A stretch of 64,000 nucleotides of DNA from Prosopocoilus inquinatus (lineage: Eukaryota; Arthropoda; Insecta; Coleoptera; Lucanidae), in contig CM069875.1 in the NCBI GenBank assembly GCA_036172665.1, forward strand, positions 19,003,806 through 19,067,805, read 5' to 3'. The position numbers and the translations under genes were made by a program. Each line of letters begins with the position of its first letter. Positions within the stretch are counted from its first letter, which is position 1. The notes under the pieces are model-generated. The model worked only from the letters and a program-made list of their open reading frames with translations, was not told the DNA's origin and did no database searches. Shown here piece by piece: positions 19,801 through 27,620 of the stretch.

Positions 19801-21055
19801 GATATGCCAACTGGGCCAGACGCGCAACGTCTGCTTCGAATTCCTGAAGACTTTCTCCGGATTTCCGACAGCGATTCCTCAACTCCGCATGGTATACCTC
19901 GGTCAGATGGGCCTGTCCGTAACGCATTTCCATCCTATTCACAAGCTTGTCGAAGTCTTCTTGTTCCTCTGGCGGCATCGTCTGTAGCACATCGATAGCG
20001 TCTCCTCTCAAGGCCACAATTAACGAAGTGGCTTTTTCGCTGGCCGTCCATCTGTTTGCCTTTGCTGCTGCTTCGAACTGTTTGAAGTAGTTGGGCCAAG
20101 AAGATTTTCCATCGAACGTCGGTGGTTTTATTTTTAATTTCGAATTTTCTGCTGGTCCTTCCACAATTCGGGTTTCATTATTTTCTAGTGTTTCTACTGG
20201 TGGCTGATCCCCGAACACTCGCAACCCCGCCATGATTTGTTCCAGATTTTTGATTTTGTTATCCTGCTGAAATATTATTTCCTCCACATTTTCTTGCAGG
20301 TTCTTTGTTTCTTCTGATATTTTTACCACTAATTTATCTTCGAGTCCTTTTGTTTGTTCTAGAAATTTCTCGTCAAAATTTCTGCAGTGCTCTCGAAATT
20401 TCTCGTCTAAGTCTCTAGATTGTTCCAACAATTTATTTTGTAATTTGTCGAAATTTCCAGATTGTTCTAGAAGCTTCTCCTCTAAATTTCTGTATTGTTC
20501 CATCAATTTAGTTTGCAACTCGTCTTTGAAGTTTACAGATTGTTCTCGAAGTTCGTCCTTGAAATTTCCAGATTGTTCTAGAAGCTTCTCCTCTAAATTT
20601 CTGGATTGTTCTCGAAGTTCGTCCTTGAAATTTCCAGATTGTTCTAGAAGCTTTTCCTCTAAATTTCTGGATTGTTCTCGAAGTTTCTCTAAATTTCCAG
20701 ACTGTTCTTGAAACTTCTCGTCCAAATTTCTGGATTGTTCTCGAAGTTCGTCCTTGAAATTTCCAGATTGTTCTCGAAGTTCGTCCTTGAAATTTCCAGA
20801 TTGTTCTAGAAGCTTTTGCTCTAAATTTCTGAATTGTTCTCGAAGTTCATCTTTCAGGATTTTATTAAAATCGGCGGGACCACACGAAATTTCGAAAAGG
20901 AAGGTCTCTGGATCTTCGCCAGCTGTCAACAAATCGGATCGGAGACGCTGTTGAAGTGCGCCTTTCAAACCACCGGTTTCTAACTCTCGTTCTTCCAATT
21001 CGGTTTTTAATTCGGCCACTTTTAAGTCTTTCAACAACACTTTTCTCGTAGCCAT
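16838..21055 (-). CDS. gypsy-2 Gag-Pol: SAP-Gag, protease, RT, RNase H
   Basis: 1405 codons from an ATG at 21053-21055. Residues about 8-45 form a SAP-type helix-turn-helix (LKVAELKTELEERELETGGLKGALQQRL). About 70-245 is a coiled coil of roughly 15 hendecads. A Ty3-type gag core follows (PTFDGKSSWPNYFKQFE). No zinc knuckle is seen. The protease has LLDTGATKTIL (DTGA at 19237-19248). RT has RFCVDYRLLN, FSTLDLKSGYWQ and YLDD at 17996-18007. RNase H has VVDTDASNVGIG and VTRRELLAVV. One odd residue: MPFRLCNAP has Arg where Gly is usual. The frame ends at a TGA (16838-16840) just before the HHCC domain; gypsy-3 has GGA there, so this is a private nonsense mutation. Confidence 0.93.
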   Translation of the reverse strand: MATRKVLLKDLKVAELKTELEERELETGGLKGALQQRLRSDLLTAGEDPETFLFEISCGPADFNKILKDELREQFRNLEQKLLEQSGNFKDELREQSGNFKDELREQSRNLDEKFQEQSGNLEKLREQSRNLEEKLLEQSGNFKDELREQSRNLEEKLLEQSGNFKDELREQSVNFKDELQTKLMEQYRNLEEKLLEQSGNFDKLQNKLLEQSRDLDEKFREHCRNFDEKFLEQTKGLEDKLVVKISEETKNLQENVEEIIFQQDNKIKNLEQIMAGLRVFGDQPPVETLENNETRIVEGPAENSKLKIKPPTFDGKSSWPNYFKQFEAAAKANRWTASEKATSLIVALRGDAIDVLQTMPPEEQEDFDKLVNRMEMRYGQAHLTEVYHAELRNRCRKSGESLQEFEADVARLAQLAYPTAPVEFLKCLTVQTFIDGIRDPDNQQALRMTHPKTSKNALAYALEFEAARRVSRGHVKVRAAMDFQEEEEEESANAKVGSTIKERAREYATAEDVRRIVEQVFKQKKPLELPGGSTCSQAMSKAQTGSKEATVKLSRVGAEGQTSTRIQRPPKTKANQVIFLRQLTSSVFVDVTIDDIPHTMLLDTGATKTILRPDVIKSSGRTEPTKWKLKTATGTSATVHGEVEVIITIGSTPIKHRALVADIEDEAILGMDVMCAHGFQLDLKRGVMAVNNEELVLHQRGDVAARVVLAEDVLPSRTEVIVDAKLDCVFQDGQVIMVEPNTDDQRIGRGVLVGKMLLTAKKEVPVRLMNVNCFSVNIKKGTILGSCTMVSSISRQLETNVPEAKVPKKLWEMVMSTAQELTPDQKTKAKNMIGRYQDVFEVEDGSKGRTDVVKHKIETGEERPTRQAPRRLPLAKREEAERIIREMEKDNVIEPSSSPWASPVVLVKKKDGSTRFCVDYRLLNNVTKKDSYPLPRIDDTLDTLAGSKIFSTLDLKSGYWQVELAPEDREKTAFSIGMGLWQFTVMPFRLCNAPATFERLMETVLKGLSWTTCMVYLDDIIVVGKTFDDHLRNLEGVFQRLRGAGLKLSLKKCHLFQKEVNYLGHIVNGNGIAVDPVKIQVVKDWPTPRNKHQIRSFLGLCTYYRRYVPGFADIAKPLTKLTEEDRPFEWDQQYQIGFEQLKQYLVSAPILSYPLPEGKFVVDTDASNVGIGGVLSQIQEGQEKVIGYFSKVLSKPERNYCVTRRELLAVVKTIEHFYKYLYGRRFLLRTDHAALKWLLRFKNPEGQVARWIERLQEYDFEIQHRAGTSHRNADALSRRPCAEDCKHCSRLDEKVATTARTAIVDDKWQAEELRRDQENDPDLKLVLEWKSRDARPTWEEVAPCAPSVKSYWAQWDSIVLDRGLLRRSIENQEGMEQKTQLLIPKNRVPEVLRELHDGTSGGHL
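20320..20850 (-). repeat. 33-bp tandem repeat encoding the Gag coiled coil of gypsy-2
   Basis: About 15 units, most of 33 bp, encode 11-residue blocks alternating between EQSGNFKDELR and EQSRNLEEKLL types. The period of 11 (hendecad) supports a long, slightly right-handed coiled coil. Unit sequences are nearly identical in the middle of the array, a sign of recent unit duplication. The gypsy-3 copy has only about nine units. Confidence 0.9.
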
Positions 21056-21130
21056 TGTTTTTTTCCGATACTGTACTTATTTAATAATCTGATTAAATTT
21101 AATTTACTTTAAATTGTTTATTTATTTGCA

Positions 21131-21152
21131 CAAACCCGCACACCGACACCAC
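21131..21152 (-). promoter_or_regulatory. gypsy-2 primer-binding site
   Basis: On the element strand, one base after the end of the 5' LTR, the sequence begins TGGTGTCGGTGTGCGGGTTT, complementary to a tRNA 3' end in ...ACCA. The same site is present in gypsy-3 (about 50091-50112). The tRNA species was not assigned. Confidence 0.6.
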
Positions 21153-21496
21153 TGTTACGTTTCTAGGGTTTTAATTTATTTATTTAAACGAATAAAACAC
21201 TCGATACAAACTTAACCGTAATTTAATAAAGCTTAAAAAGTAATTTATTTGTAACAATTTATTTACACACTAAAATCTAACTTCGACGTTCGCTGTTCGA
21301 ATTCGACTGACTGGTGAGTCAACCCGGGGCGATTTTATATCATTCACCGCCGTCTGGAACTCTCTATGCGGGAAGATTCCAGTCTGTTCGATGTGACCCC
21401 GGTGTAGGCCCCGGTGGCGTGATGGCCGATGACGCACAACAGCGAACCGACCTCCTGACGCCCTCAGCGTGACGCAGCACTGAGCGGCTCGCCACA
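21153..21496 (-). repeat. gypsy-2 5' LTR
   Basis: 344 bp, nearly identical to the 3' LTR, with the same TG...CA termini and followed by the ATAT duplication. It would hold the element promoter. Confidence 0.95.
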
Positions 21497-21500
21497 ATAT

Positions 21501-22240
21501 CAAATCATATCCGCAAACTTTGATTGACCCCATGCTTCACTCGGTTGTCAAAAAGATGTCAGGATTTTCACATGTTTCCATTCGTGGTTTCTTTTAAATT
21601 GCAAATTAATCGATTGTGTTAACACTTACACAATGCTCCAGTTATTTGAATATTTGCAAGATCGCAGTTTTACGACGCAAGGTTGTGGCCACAAGCTCAA
21701 CGTCTTGGTCGTATCTCAATTATTTGACAAGATATTTTGAAAATTCAAAAACTATTTTATATAGAAAATAACATACGTAGATTTGACTGTCGTCATTGCA
21801 CTACTTCTGCGAAAAAGGCTGTAATTTTCTAATTTTAAATGGGAGCCACAGTTGGCTATGACACAAATAAGCTTGTTTAATGAGGTTTTCAAAAATATAA
21901 CTGACCGAGGATTCAAGTTCTTTTTTTAAACATGAAATTAAATCACCGATCAGTAATATTATCTTGAATTTATCCCATGAACTAATGGAAGCTGTACAAG
22001 TTCAATCCACCGACACCTGCCCTGACATAACCTTGAACTCCGAAGAAAATACGCCACGGTTTGTCAGCTGTATAAAATGACAATATGGCCAAGAGACTTT
22101 AAACAAACAACAAACAAATTTCCAACGCGAAACGAAAAATCACCAAATTGAAAAACAGTTGAATGTTTCTGGAAAAATGCAGTCGACAGGAAATCACCAC
22201 AAGTTATGTGCTACTCAAGAAAAGCAAAATCGATAGTTAC
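21501..22240. other. Unique-looking spacer, no gene seen
   Basis: AT-rich sequence between gypsy-2 and the ribozyme element. Both strands lack convincing coding frames. I see no repeat ends here. Confidence 0.5.
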
Positions 22241-22245
22241 CATTT

Positions 22246-22608
22246 GCTATAAATTTCCGCGTAGTATAAGGTCAAACACCTGACCGCCCGAGGGCTCGCC
22301 TTAAGCTGTTCTCTGCTATTACTGGGCTTACCGGTTTAAAATCTGGCAAGTCGTTCGGATTGCGGCGGAGTTTCTCTAGCTACTCTTCTGCTGATGAGGC
22401 CCCAATTAGGGCCGAAATAGCTATACAGAGGATGCTTGAGGGCCCCACTGCAGTCTGAGCAGACTTGTTTCACCGTAAAATTGCGATGACACGGAAATGT
22501 GTCTGCATTGGCCGCTTTGTGCATTATAGCTTACTAAGTAGCAGTACAGTTGCCATTTCCGCACAGTATATGATCAAACCCCTGGCCGCGCGCCTTAAGC
22601 TATTGTGT
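22246..22608 (+). mobile_element. R2: short ribozyme-bearing element, 302-bp unit with redundant ends
   Basis: About 55 bp around ATTTCCGC at 22253 recurs at 22555 (both copies continue through a TCAAAC block to CGCCTTAAGCT), giving a 302-bp period and a roughly 1.2-unit tandem structure. A hammerhead ribozyme lies between the two copies. Redundant ends around a small self-cleaving ribozyme are the organisation expected of retrozyme-like elements propagating through circular or multimeric RNA. It has no coding frame. Target duplications were not identified. Confidence 0.65.
22384..22432 (+). ncRNA. Type I hammerhead ribozyme (R2 family), canonical
   Basis: 49 nt with every core element in place. 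Stem I is UCUUCUG pairing with CAGAGGA (one G-U). Core CUGAUGA; stem II GGCCC/GGGCC around loop CAAUUA; core GAA; stem III AUA/UAU with a two-base GC loop; then A17 at the cleavage site. The tiny palindromic stem III is typical of metazoan type I hammerheads, which usually work as dimers. All invariant nucleotides are present, so activity is plausible. Confidence 0.9.
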
Positions 22609-23220
22609 AATTGGTTCCTTAATTTTGTGCTATTCGTCAAGAAATTACAGAAATTTTAAAGTATTGCGAAACAAAAACAAACGAAAACATTGTTAAATAT
22701 CGTTTCTGCTCGGTATCTAGTAGATTTTTTCTAACAAGCATCAAGCAGAAACTGTATTTAATAATATTTTAATTTGCGTTTGTTTCGCATTACCTTAACA
22801 TTTCTGCAACAGTCGATACTCATTTGTTACCTTTCCGATCGTCATTTGTGTTCTTATTTAATAAATTCCTAAAACATTTGTATTTAAACACTCGCGGTTC
22901 TTCTCGACGAATGACAAAAATTACATTCACGGTAAATATTATATAAAAAGAAGTAGAAAATCAGATAGTTCTCAACAAAATATTTATTTGCTCTTAATTG
23001 ATTAAGTAAGTGTAAATGTGTATTTCGCGTAGCACTGTGTAAACGATCAAATGTTACGTGTTTCTAAAAGAAAATACAATACAGGCGTTCCATTAAAAAG
23101 AATTCTGCCGGATGCTGGTTATTACTCAACAGGCAGAAACCCTTCGTGAAAGAAAAATCTATACCTTTGTATAATATAAGCTACCGAAGAAGGAGCGCTT
23201 AATGACTCAACCTCAACTGT
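22609..23220. other. AT-rich spacer, no gene seen
   Basis: No coding frame or repeat structure that I can support. Confidence 0.45.
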
Positions 23221-23222
23221 TT

Positions 23223-23700
23223 GAAAATTTCTATAGATTCACGGATTTTACGATTAAAGAAATGAGATGAGCGGACTAGCAGTTCTCGTTCCTCCAGAAC
23301 TCCTATCCCGCTCATCTCATTTCTTTAACCGTAAAATCCGTGAATCTATAGAAATTTTCAAACACTCCAATAACCTGAACCGTGATAATGGCTTCTACCT
23401 TCACAATACATGGAAATATATCATTTACGATCCGTCACGCACCAACAAACCAATCTCCACCCACCTTTCCACACTGCTGCCTCGACCGACCACTATAAAT
23501 ACCACGACAACGGACGTGCCAACTCAGTCTCAACGATTTATAAGAAGCAGCAGCAGCATCACCACCACCAGCAGCAGCCCTGAGGAAGTGGAGGAGAACG
23601 AATGAAATGGAATGGAGAACGAAACGTCGGCAGTAGAAGAAATCCGAGGAGAGACGCGGTTCCAACCGGAATCCAGGAGTACATCTTAAGTTTCGGAAAA
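23223..23700 (+). pseudogene. Penelope-like element 3' remnant with a palindromic 5' end
   Basis: The frame 23267-23605 contains FFNRKIRESIEIFKHSNNLNRDNG, which resembles the extreme C-terminus of Penelope-like GIY-YIG endonucleases (R-x-I-R-E-A-I-E-I ... N-R-D/E-D-G). It is followed by a Ser/Thr-rich tail and a 3' region with GAACGAAACGTC near 23618-23629, as seen in Penelope terminal repeats. The 5' end is an inverted copy of the same coding DNA: 23223-23274 pairs with 23309-23361. Such inverted junctions are common in Penelope insertions. The element is heavily truncated and inactive. Confidence 0.6.
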
Positions 23701-24890
23701 TGCATAAATTGTTTCACTATTCCGTATGTTATATCCCAATGAGTACGATTATAGACAATAAAGTTAACTCTCTGCCTATGCACTGCCCATCCAGTACGAA
23801 ATCACAAACGTCTACCAATAAGGTATCCTAATAAAATATTTCCCTTTTATTTTTATTGTTAAAGGTGATTAAACTATTTCAACTTGTAAAGTTCACGCAA
23901 GACTGAAACTAATAATAAATCTACCTATATGAAGCTCTACAGACCTAATTGTATTGTAACGATAACATTGGCCTTAATTTTATCTTTCATAACTATTTTT
24001 TTATCTTTAAATGGCGAGCAGTAATCTACACAAACGTAGTTCTCAATGGCACTTTGCTATGTTCGGGTTTGAAACTTTCCACCCGGTATAAGTAAAGCGT
24101 AATCGAAACACACAGAAATTTTACAGAATTTTCTCAATTTAACGATTTTCTTAGAAAAAATGTACGTAAGAAATTCTAACTTAAAATATTGTTTTGAATT
24201 GAATTGACAAGAGAACATTTGTTATTTCATTTGTAAATCACTGGCAATTTATTTAAAGTACGATAAAACATTCCAGCAGAGCTAACAATTCAGCAAAATT
24301 GAAAAAAAATTTATGATTTTTTCATAAAAAGGTTCTGGTCTACAGATTATACATGCGAGGATTTGCATGAACGTCCATTATACAACCCATAAAGGATAAT
24401 CAGATATTATTATCATGTTTTAGCAGAGAATGAAAACCGCAGATTCATTACAAAAATGCAGACGAGTATTAAGTATGATTGTGTGTTCTTATTTGGCAAA
24501 TAGATACATTTAAACGTTTACTTGCTTGAAAGATGAAAGAAAAATGAAAGATTGCTAATAATTTCGAATAATTATATATTTTAATATATTATTAGCTATC
24601 AATAATTCACTCTGTGGACGCATTTTTTGCTGAAAATGATTAAAGATTGCGTGCTCGTTTTAAACATCGACTTCGGAAGAATGTGTCCCTAAAAACCAGA
24701 TAATTACAGCATTATTAATGTGCATGCAATTTAAAATAATTGCTTACTTTGTGCTTTAGGGAACTGTGAGATAAATATTGATGCAGTAACTGTTTTTTTA
24801 CAATCAATATGAAAAAGGAGAAAGATAAATATTGATGCACTATTTTTTCTATATTTGATGAAAAAAGAAAAAACTTAAAATAAGCTGTAA
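23701..24890. other. AT-rich spacer, no gene seen
   Basis: No supported coding frame. A short direct duplication (GATAAATATTGATGCA at about 24771 and 24825) lies near the right end. Confidence 0.45.
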
Positions 24891-24894
24891 ACCT

Positions 24895-25061
24895 GATATG
24901 AAAAAGAAAAGGTTTTAGAATAAGATGAAAATATACTTTTATTCGTTTCGTAAAACATATTGCTTTATCAAAAGCAAACAATCTCTTTTGCGAAACGTCA
25001 AGATGCAGGTAAATAAAAATTATATTTTCAGCCTGTTCTAAAATCTTTTCTTTTTCACATC
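24895..25061. repeat. Palindromic repeat with GAAACG-type core
   Basis: About 45 bp at 24895-24945 (starting GATATGAAAAAGAAAAGG) is inverted at 25015-25061, with the centre at about 24978. The spacer contains CGTTTCGTAAAA and TTTTGCGAAACG, the same type of motif as the ribozyme-bearing insertion at 32374-32542. Its hammerhead-like core is degraded (UUGAUAA in place of CUGANGA), so it is probably a dead Penelope-derived end. Confidence 0.5.
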
Positions 25062-26599
25062 AATTCTGCAATTTTTAATGAGCAAGAACTATACGAAAAT
25101 ACTTTTTTTTACTTTAGCTGTTTTAGACGAACGCAATAAATTCTTGTTGAAGTAACCAATTAATTTTAACGCGGTGAAATAACAATATTCACTCAACGAA
25201 AAATGGTTTCGTGAAACCAATGAAAATTAACATCAAAAAGATTTTAAATACTTTTAATCTCTAATGCTTTACTTAATTTATTCTGACTTGAATTTTAATT
25301 TTCTAATTTCGCACTAAATTTTGAAAATAAAATACGACTAAGAACCGTCTATTTAAAAATTATTTTTAAGTAAATTGCAGCTAAAAGCAAAAAATAAACG
25401 ACAAAGCACAATTTATTCGTTTTTAAACAATACCGTCTAAAGGTACAACAATTACACGAAACGTTTTTGTCCACTACTTTGTGCTTTCGATAGTACCTCA
25501 ATTCAAAAATCCACTTTATGTTCCAATTTATATTCACCAAAATGATTTGACCATTTCATAACCAAATTTGTGTGTAACATCAAAAATATTACCAACTATT
25601 TCCATACAAGTGCAAAAAAGTGTACAAAAAAATTATTTATAATCAACAAACAACAAAATTATTTATAATCAAACCTGCTGATAAATTTGTCAGTGATAGC
25701 TACCCACCTTTACACATACATCAAATACCAATTCGAGTCTAAAGTCACATTAAAAAATGTGTAGGTCCTTTATTTATAATATTCTTTAAAAATTACTAAA
25801 ATTATTTTTTAATTTAGTTTTGGAAAAATAATAGATATTTCTAGAAAAATCTGGCAAGTACAATGCTTTCTCTACAATCGATTTCATCTCCATAGAGGCT
25901 AATAACGTCAGCTTTTGTAGGATGTACACCATTTTTGAGACACCTTTATAAATTTACGTGAATTTCGGTAATAATAATGTACCGAGTTGTGTAACCTTAA
26001 CTTACCAACAATTTTGACCAAATTTTTAGTAATTTTTATCTCGAAAACTAAAAGATTTTCATTAGAATTTTTTTGTCGATAACCAACTGACCATCACTAA
26101 CCACCAATTTTCATTTTTTGGAGTAGCAATTTCCAAACACCCTGTAATGGTTCTTTGTATGTATTTAAAATGAACTAATTATTTGCACTGAACGGCAATA
26201 TTTTCCACATAAATTCCATCATCGTTTTAATTATCGTAGGGACTTAACAAATAAAAGTAGTAAAACAAAATTACTACATCCTTCTTAAGAATTCTTCCGA
26301 CAGTTCAGTCTAGATGTCTTTGAAAAAAAATTAAAAATATTAATCTATTTTGCTACGCTTTTTATTGGGACAAATTGATGGTCATTTATTTATAAGTTAG
26401 TACCAATTAACTTCAACATCTTTTTGCTAAAAATTGTCAGAATCAATGTTTAATTAACGGCGTAAATACTCGCACATACATATATTAACGTTGTAAGTTG
26501 TTGCACAAGTAATTATCACCGATTACAACAAAATGAATAAACACGACCATGAATGGTCAAGAAACTCCACAAAGTAATTGTAATCACCATTTCATGACA
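25062..26599. other. AT-rich spacer, no gene seen
   Basis: Contains an isolated ACACCCTGTAA motif near 26140, like the ends of common insect MITEs, but no paired end is found. No coding frame is supported. Confidence 0.45.
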
Positions 26600-27620
26600 C
26601 AAGATTAGAACGAGACTGAGCCAAGCGCCTGACCAAGCCCGCGGCCGACCAGTATTATTAGCCATAATATAATGATTGATGTCCCACTGTGACCTTTGAC
26701 ACGTGAGAATGTAACATATTTAACACCTAGCTTATAGTCTGTGTCACGTTCCGTGATGTGCGGATCAAGTCGGCCGGAAAATTTACATGAAAGATGAAAA
26801 TATATGATGCAATCAAAGACGGCCATTGATTTATTCTCCTACGGAGGATGTGCATATTTATTAATGGCAAGCGCAATAACTAACTTGATATTAAATTAAT
26901 ACATCCGAGAGATATGGTAAACACGCAATTTTCATTTATCATGCACACAACTGGGTTTTCATCGAAGATATTTACGTTCATTATTGGATTCAGAACGTAT
27001 CCGAGAGAGATATTGAGATTTTCAGGAAATTCCCCAATAAATTTAATTAATAAATTAGGCATTTCGGCTCAGATCCATTTTGTCTCCTTACTCCACACAC
27101 ACCTATTTAAAGTTTTCAATTTGGTTGTCATCACTTCAATTTATTTTTATTTCATTTCAAAAAAATTATAGGAGTATAATAATTAACAGAGTCACTGTTA
27201 ATTTAGACAGCTCTTTGAGCTTTGATCACTATTGAAAAGTGAGTGGATGCCACTCTTTTAACTCTCTTAGGGAAAATACTTTGGAATTCATGTTTATAAC
27301 CTTTCTAACTTTATTATTTTATGATTTCATTAGATACGTGGCTACGTCTAAATGAACAAAAGCACGTCAATTAATGTAAGAAAAACTAACGCTTTAAGTT
27401 TTACATTGTAGTATAGCCACACTTACGCATAACGTACAACGTGTTGATGCCTTTCGCGTTGTCTTCGACGTGTTAAAAAAATCGTCTACCCGATCCGTGA
27501 CTATAATTTCGTTACAAAATTAGTGCCTTAATATGTGGCTACACTACACAATAAATCCTTAAGGTTAAGTTAAAGGTCAAAGATCACGTTACGTATTACT
27601 TTAGACACAGATGTAGCCCC
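26600..27620. promoter_or_regulatory. Candidate cis-regulatory stretch
   Basis: Less repetitive and partly GC-richer than its surroundings (26620-26780). It holds a run of recognisable binding-site-like words: TGATTGATG (26675, Hox/Pbx-like), TGACCTTTGACACGTG (26690-26705, a nuclear-receptor half-site overlapping an E-box), CGGCCGGAA (about 26770), and AGGTCAAAGATCA (27574-27586, a DR1-like nuclear-receptor site). Word matches alone are weak evidence and no target gene is visible. This is inference only. Confidence 0.25.

Larger units (their letters stand above)
14810..21496 (-). mobile_element. gypsy-2: near-intact Ty3/gypsy element with SAP-Gag and macro-domain Pol
   Basis: Full-length element with a 345-bp 3' LTR (14810-15154) and a 344-bp 5' LTR (21153-21496) flanked by the 4-bp duplication ATAT (14806-14809, 21497-21500). 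The LTRs differ at only about five positions, so the insertion is fairly young. Between them the minus strand holds a primer-binding site, a gag-pol reading frame of about 1970 codons broken by a single TGA, and a polypurine tract. The TGA is its only obvious inactivating lesion, apart from one odd Arg in RT. Confidence 0.95.

Noticed and set aside
20445..20954. Plus-strand Ser/Cys-rich repeat frames opposite the gypsy-2 gag
   Set aside because: They are the antisense reading of the hendecad repeat.
23569..23640. Hammerhead candidate CUGAGGA ... GAACGAAACGUC in the Penelope-like tail
   Set aside because: The bases between the two core segments do not form a closing stem II, so the fold fails. 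It may be a relic of a Penelope ribozyme.
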